DNA from: Clostridia bacterium
GTDB lineage: Bacteria; Bacillota; Clostridia; Oscillospirales; RGIG577
NCBI GenBank assembly: GCA_017419325.1
Contig: JAFOLN010000217.1
Span: 1-9,295 of the forward strand
DNA: 9,295 nt
Reading direction: 5' to 3'
The translations under genes and the position numbers were made by a program. Numbering within the stretch: position 1 is the stretch's first letter; each line of letters starts with the position of its first letter. Below are positions 7,529 through 9,295 of the stretch, in pieces. The notes beneath the pieces were generated by a model that was given only the letters and a program-made list of their open reading frames with translations, did no database searches and was not told where the DNA came from.

Positions 7529-8107
7529 TTAGTCCTCTCTGAATACTATGGTTCCGTCTGTGTCCATGCTGTCTATCACGGCAAGGGACTCGACTCTTAC
7601 GCCTTTCCTTCTTAAAGCATCGCCGCCGCCCTGAAAGCCCTTCTCGATGGCGATGCCCGCGCCCGCCACAGCCGCGCCGGCCTGGCCGCATATGTCGATT
7701 AGGCCGCAAAGAGCGTTTCCCACAGCCAGCATATCGTCGATTATAAGCACGCGGTCGCCTTCGTTTAAATATTTTTTTGATACACGGATATCATAGACAC
7801 GGTTCTTAGTAAAGGATCTGACGGCACAGGAGTATATCTCTCCGTCAAGGTTTTTGCTCTCCGACTTCTTTGCGAAAATTACGGGGACGTCGAAATACTG
7901 CGCCGCGATGCAGGCGATGCCTATGCCCGACGCCTCCACGGTCAGTATCTTCGTTATGTTGTCATCGCCGAAAAGGCGGAAAAACTCCTTCCCCATCTCG
8001 CAAAACAGACGAATGTCCATGCAATGGTTAAGGAATGAATCTACCTTTAATACATTGCCCTCGCGAACGGAGCCGTATTTTTTGATGTATTCTTTGAGAA
8101 GCTGCAT
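7529..8107 (-). CDS. xpt: Xanthine phosphoribosyltransferase
   Basis: Xpt transfers phosphoribose from PRPP to xanthine to form XMP, feeding salvaged purine into guanine nucleotides. The 192-residue protein aligns from its first residue with B. subtilis Xpt as I remember it. It has the N-terminal KVDSFLNH (21-28, including N27 of the base pocket), the type I PRPP loop VLIIDDMLAVGNA (120-132) and IEKGFQ (154-159, with K156 near the base in the known structure). One difference: the loop reads LAVG where B. subtilis has LANG. I chose the ATG at 8107 over the in-frame GTG at 8116 because AAGGTG precedes it by 6 bases and the residue count from Met to VLKVD (18) equals that of B. subtilis Xpt. It is the first gene of the transporter operon, with its own promoter 5' and the lipoprotein gene 45 bases downstream. 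Confidence 0.95.
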   Translation of the reverse strand: MQLLKEYIKKYGSVREGNVLKVDSFLNHCMDIRLFCEMGKEFFRLFGDDNITKILTVEASGIGIACIAAQYFDVPVIFAKKSESKNLDGEIYSCAVRSFTKNRVYDIRVSKKYLNEGDRVLIIDDMLAVGNALCGLIDICGQAGAAVAGAGIAIEKGFQGGGDALRRKGVRVESLAVIDSMDTDGTIVFRED

Positions 8108-8113
8108 TTTTGT

Positions 8114-8119
8114 CACCTT
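8114..8119 (-). promoter_or_regulatory. Ribosome binding site that decides the xpt start
   Basis: AAGGTG on the minus strand, within a run reading AAAAAGGTGA, lies 6 bases before the ATG at 8107. Its last three bases are the alternative GTG start at 8116, which has no other ribosome site upstream at a proper distance. Confidence 0.7.
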
Positions 8120-8169
8120 TTTCCCGATGCCGCTTTACGTAAAAAATACTAACTGAAACTTTAATGTAT

Positions 8170-8197
8170 ATTATACTACAATATTTGATTTTTTCAA
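8170..8197 (-). promoter_or_regulatory. Sigma-A-type promoter of the xpt/transporter operon
   Basis: On the minus strand TTGAAA (8197-8192) is followed after 16 bases by TATAAT (8175-8170), a perfect -10 box. Transcription would start near 8163, leaving a leader of about 56 bases before the xpt ATG. It lies downstream of the rpmE terminator, supporting a new transcription unit. Confidence 0.7.
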
Positions 8198-8203
8198 TAT
8201 TGA
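8179..8203 (-). repeat. Operator-like repeated palindromes over the xpt promoter
   Basis: Minus-strand sites TCAATATTG (8203-8195) and TCAAATATTG (8188-8179) are near-identical direct repeats about 16 bases centre to centre. The first contains a perfect 8-bp palindrome, CAATATTG. Read as one element, CAATATT (8179-8185) and AATATTG (8196-8202) are perfect inverted arms. The repeats cover the -35 box and the spacer of the promoter, where a repressor would block RNA polymerase. The AT-rich setting makes chance similarity possible. Confidence 0.4.
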
Positions 8204-8280
8204 CTAAGAATTTTACAAGATAATATTTGCTTATCGGAAATCTGACGAAATGTTTGCCCGGGAAAGTATTACGGATGCCC

Positions 8281-8318
8281 AAAAGAAGGAAAAAGCGGCG
8301 GATAAGCTTATCCGCCGC
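8281..8318 (-). terminator. Rho-independent terminator of rpmE
   Basis: GCGGCGGATAAG (8295-8306) and CTTATCCGCCGC (8307-8318) form a perfect 24-base palindrome, giving a 10-bp stem with an AGCT loop. On the minus strand a T-rich tail TTTTTCCTTCTTTT (8294-8281) follows. It begins 22 bases past the rpmE stop. Confidence 0.92.
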
Positions 8319-8340
8319 CTGTTCTTCATTATTATCCGCA

Positions 8341-8547
8341 TTATTTGCCTGCAAGATTAAATCTCTTATTGAACCTGTCAACGCGGCCGCCGCTGTCAAC
8401 AAGCTTCTGCTTACCTGTATAATAAGGATGGCACTTCGAGCATACTTCGACCTTGATCTCAGGCTTCGTGGACATGGTCTCTATAACCTCGCCGCACGCG
8501 CATTTAATAACTGCCTTCCCGTACTTCGGATGTATATCTGCTTTCAT
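8341..8547 (-). CDS. rpmE: 50S ribosomal protein L31, zinc-binding (C+) type
   Basis: L31 is a small protein of the large ribosomal subunit at the intersubunit bridge. The 68 residues start MKADIHPKYG, the usual bacterial L31 opening, and carry the four zinc ligands of the C+ form: C16 and C18 (CAC) and C36 and C39 (CSKC), followed by HPYYTGKQK (40-48). All four cysteines are intact, so this is the form usually made when zinc is sufficient. The ATG at 8547 is chosen because GGGGTG (8561-8556) lies 8 bases upstream and the protein then begins as the family does; a longer in-frame start at 8586 would add 13 unrelated residues and would lie next to the predicted transcription start. The gene is monocistronic, with its own promoter and terminator. 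Confidence 0.97.
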   Translation of the reverse strand: MKADIHPKYGKAVIKCACGEVIETMSTKPEIKVEVCSKCHPYYTGKQKLVDSGGRVDRFNKRFNLAGK

Positions 8548-8555
8548 TATCAGTT

Positions 8556-8561
8556 CACCCC
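8556..8561 (-). promoter_or_regulatory. Ribosome binding site of rpmE
   Basis: GGGGTG on the minus strand, followed by AA, resembles the AGGAGGTGA consensus and is 8 bases from the ATG at 8547. It supports the short start over the in-frame ATG at 8586. Confidence 0.65.
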
Positions 8562-8589
8562 ATTTCGAGTATAAAATCGACTGCATGAT

Positions 8590-8618
8590 ATAATATCACA
8601 CCAAAAGAAAAAATGCAA
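8590..8618 (-). promoter_or_regulatory. Sigma-A-type promoter of rpmE, extended -10
   Basis: On the minus strand TTGCAT (8618-8613) is followed after exactly 17 bases by TATTAT (8595-8590). The TGA just before the -10 box gives the TGN extension typical of strong Gram-positive promoters. The predicted start near 8583 leaves a leader of about 35 bases. Confidence 0.7.
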
Positions 8619-8680
8619 TACCAAATCAAAGATTTTTTTTAAAATCACCTGCATATATTGCGTTTTCTCAAGTTTGCGCT

Positions 8681-8929
8681 TCACTGTACGCTGTCAAGCG
8701 GCCCGTAGATGTTTACGTATCTGTCAAGCTCGTCCTCAAGCTCCGCTATGCGCTGCTCGTCGGCGGCTATCTGCTCCTTCATCTCGCTTATCTGCCTGTC
8801 TATCCCGTTTTCGGAGATATACTGATATGACGGCTCGATATAGAGCTTTATGGACAGGAAGAAGGCCGCAAAGAACACTATAACGACCACCACTATCCAA
8901 AAGATAAGTCTGATAACGCTTTTTTTCAT
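8681..8929 (-). CDS. Small one-pass membrane protein with a coiled coil, function unknown
   Basis: I do not recognise this 82-residue protein. Its layout is clear: a short basic N-terminus (KK at 2-3, R7), one long hydrophobic segment (about 7-27, rich in V, I and F) and an acidic, helical C-terminal part with heptad-like spacing (about 44-72, SEMKEQIAADEQRIAELEDE) predicting a coiled coil. By the positive-inside rule the N-terminus is cytoplasmic and the coiled coil is outside the membrane. The general shape resembles FtsB/DivIC-type septum proteins, but I see no diagnostic motif, so that is only a topology comparison. The ATG (8929) has an AGGAGG site 5 bases upstream (8940-8935), which itself begins right after the addA stop. 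The tight 11-base gap suggests co-transcription with addA. The strong ribosome site and clean reading frame argue that it is a real gene. Confidence 0.8.
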   Translation of the reverse strand: MKKSVIRLIFWIVVVVIVFFAAFFLSIKLYIEPSYQYISENGIDRQISEMKEQIAADEQRIAELEDELDRYVNIYGPLDSVQ

Positions 8930-8940
8930 TTTCTCCTCCT

Positions 8941-9295
8941 TTACGCCTCAAACGATATGAGCTTTCCCGTGTAAAAGCTGTAAATGTATACCTCACGGCA
9001 CTGTCTTCCGAATACTTCGGATATGGCCCGCCTGTAAATGTCGAGCTGACCACCGTAGCGCGCCTTAAGCTTCGCCTCGTCGTCCGTTCGGTCGGTCTTG
9101 AAGTCGATAAGCACGCACTCGCCGCTTTCGTCCTCAAAGAAGCAGTCTATGACGCCCTGCACCATTATGCCCGCGCCTCCCGGGGGTACGCTGTAAAAAT
9201 CGGCCGCGTCCGCCGAGAGGAAGAACCGCTTCTCCCGATAGAGCCTTTTTGCCCGCTTCATGCGCATAAAAAGCGGCGTTTCAAAGAACCGCCAA
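8941..9295 (-). CDS. addA: ATP-dependent helicase/nuclease subunit AddA, C-terminal end (5' part outside window)
   Basis: This is the last 117 codons of a gene whose frame stays open to the window edge; the first complete codon is read from 9294. The fragment is a RecB-type PD-(D/E)XK nuclease domain as found at the C-terminus of AddA, the helicase-nuclease that processes double-strand breaks with AddB. Visible motifs, numbered from the first complete codon, are VQGVIDCFF with D50, LIDFKTDR with D64 and K66 (the metal-binding D-x-K), and the downstream QLDIY with Q83 and Y87. The beginning (FFETPLF, then RAKRLYREKRF) also matches the region before the AddA nuclease core. A stand-alone RecB-family nuclease is possible because the helicase part is outside the window, but the sequence style strongly favours AddA. 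All visible catalytic residues are intact. The small membrane protein gene follows after 11 bases. Confidence 0.88.
   Translation of the reverse strand, partial: WRFFETPLFMRMKRAKRLYREKRFFLSADAADFYSVPPGGAGIMVQGVIDCFFEDESGECVLIDFKTDRTDDEAKLKARYGGQLDIYRRAISEVFGRQCREVYIYSFYTGKLISFEA

Noticed and set aside
6737..7615. A 292-codon open frame on the plus strand.
   Set aside because: It covers the lipoprotein gene and the 3' end of xpt in antisense. Both real genes are supported by family motifs, and this frame has none.
8205..8280. Possible structured RNA or regulatory element between the rpmE terminator and the xpt promoter, including CCCGGG.
   Set aside because: I found no stable extended pairing, no riboswitch core and no PurR-like box, only short palindromes of the kind expected by chance.
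8631..8646. AT-only hairpin GATTTT/AAAATC after the small membrane protein gene, as a possible terminator.
   Set aside because: The 6-bp stem has only one G-C pair, at its base, and no proper U-tract beyond the stem. It may be chance in AT-rich spacer DNA.

Overview
The window looks like chromosomal DNA from a Gram-positive anaerobe of the class Clostridia, possibly an Oscillospiraceae-like gut lineage; the finer placement is inference. The supporting signs are strong AGGAGG-type ribosome binding sites, a BMP-family lipoprotein/ABC operon of the Bacillus NupNOPQ type, AddA instead of RecB, a zinc-type L31, and moderately GC-rich genes with many ATA, AGC and GGC codons separated by AT-rich gaps. 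Every gene I can support lies on the minus strand, so genes read from high to low coordinates. I see no mobile element, CRISPR array, tRNA or rRNA.

Layout in transcription order: (1) 9295-8681 holds the 3' end of addA (recombination nuclease/helicase) followed closely by a small gene for a one-pass membrane protein with a coiled coil. (2) 8618-8281 is a self-contained rpmE unit with its own promoter, the L31 gene and a strong palindromic terminator. (3) 8203-2491 is a purine salvage operon: promoter with repeated operator-like sites, xpt (xanthine phosphoribosyltransferase), a BMP-family lipoprotein, an intercistronic terminator and hairpin, a two-domain ABC ATPase, two overlapping permease genes and a final terminator. 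(4) 2479-1 is a potassium uptake unit: promoter, trkA with a GTG start, and trkH, which runs off the window edge inside its fourth pore loop.

The likely logic of unit 3 is that the lipoprotein captures a purine nucleoside or base outside the cell, the ATPase and permease pair imports it, and Xpt converts xanthine to XMP with PRPP. A terminator directly after the binding-protein gene would let that protein be made in excess over the membrane components. Unit 4 is a standard Trk system, with TrkA as the cytoplasmic nucleotide-binding gate and TrkH as the channel.

Four starts were moved downstream of the longest possible start (xpt, lipoprotein, ATPase, rpmE) because the ribosome binding site and family length favour the shorter form. 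Most of the window is ordinary core genome. The parts most worth checking are the regulatory DNA and RNA of the purine operon, which lacks the purine riboswitch often seen at xpt, and the uncharacterised small membrane protein.
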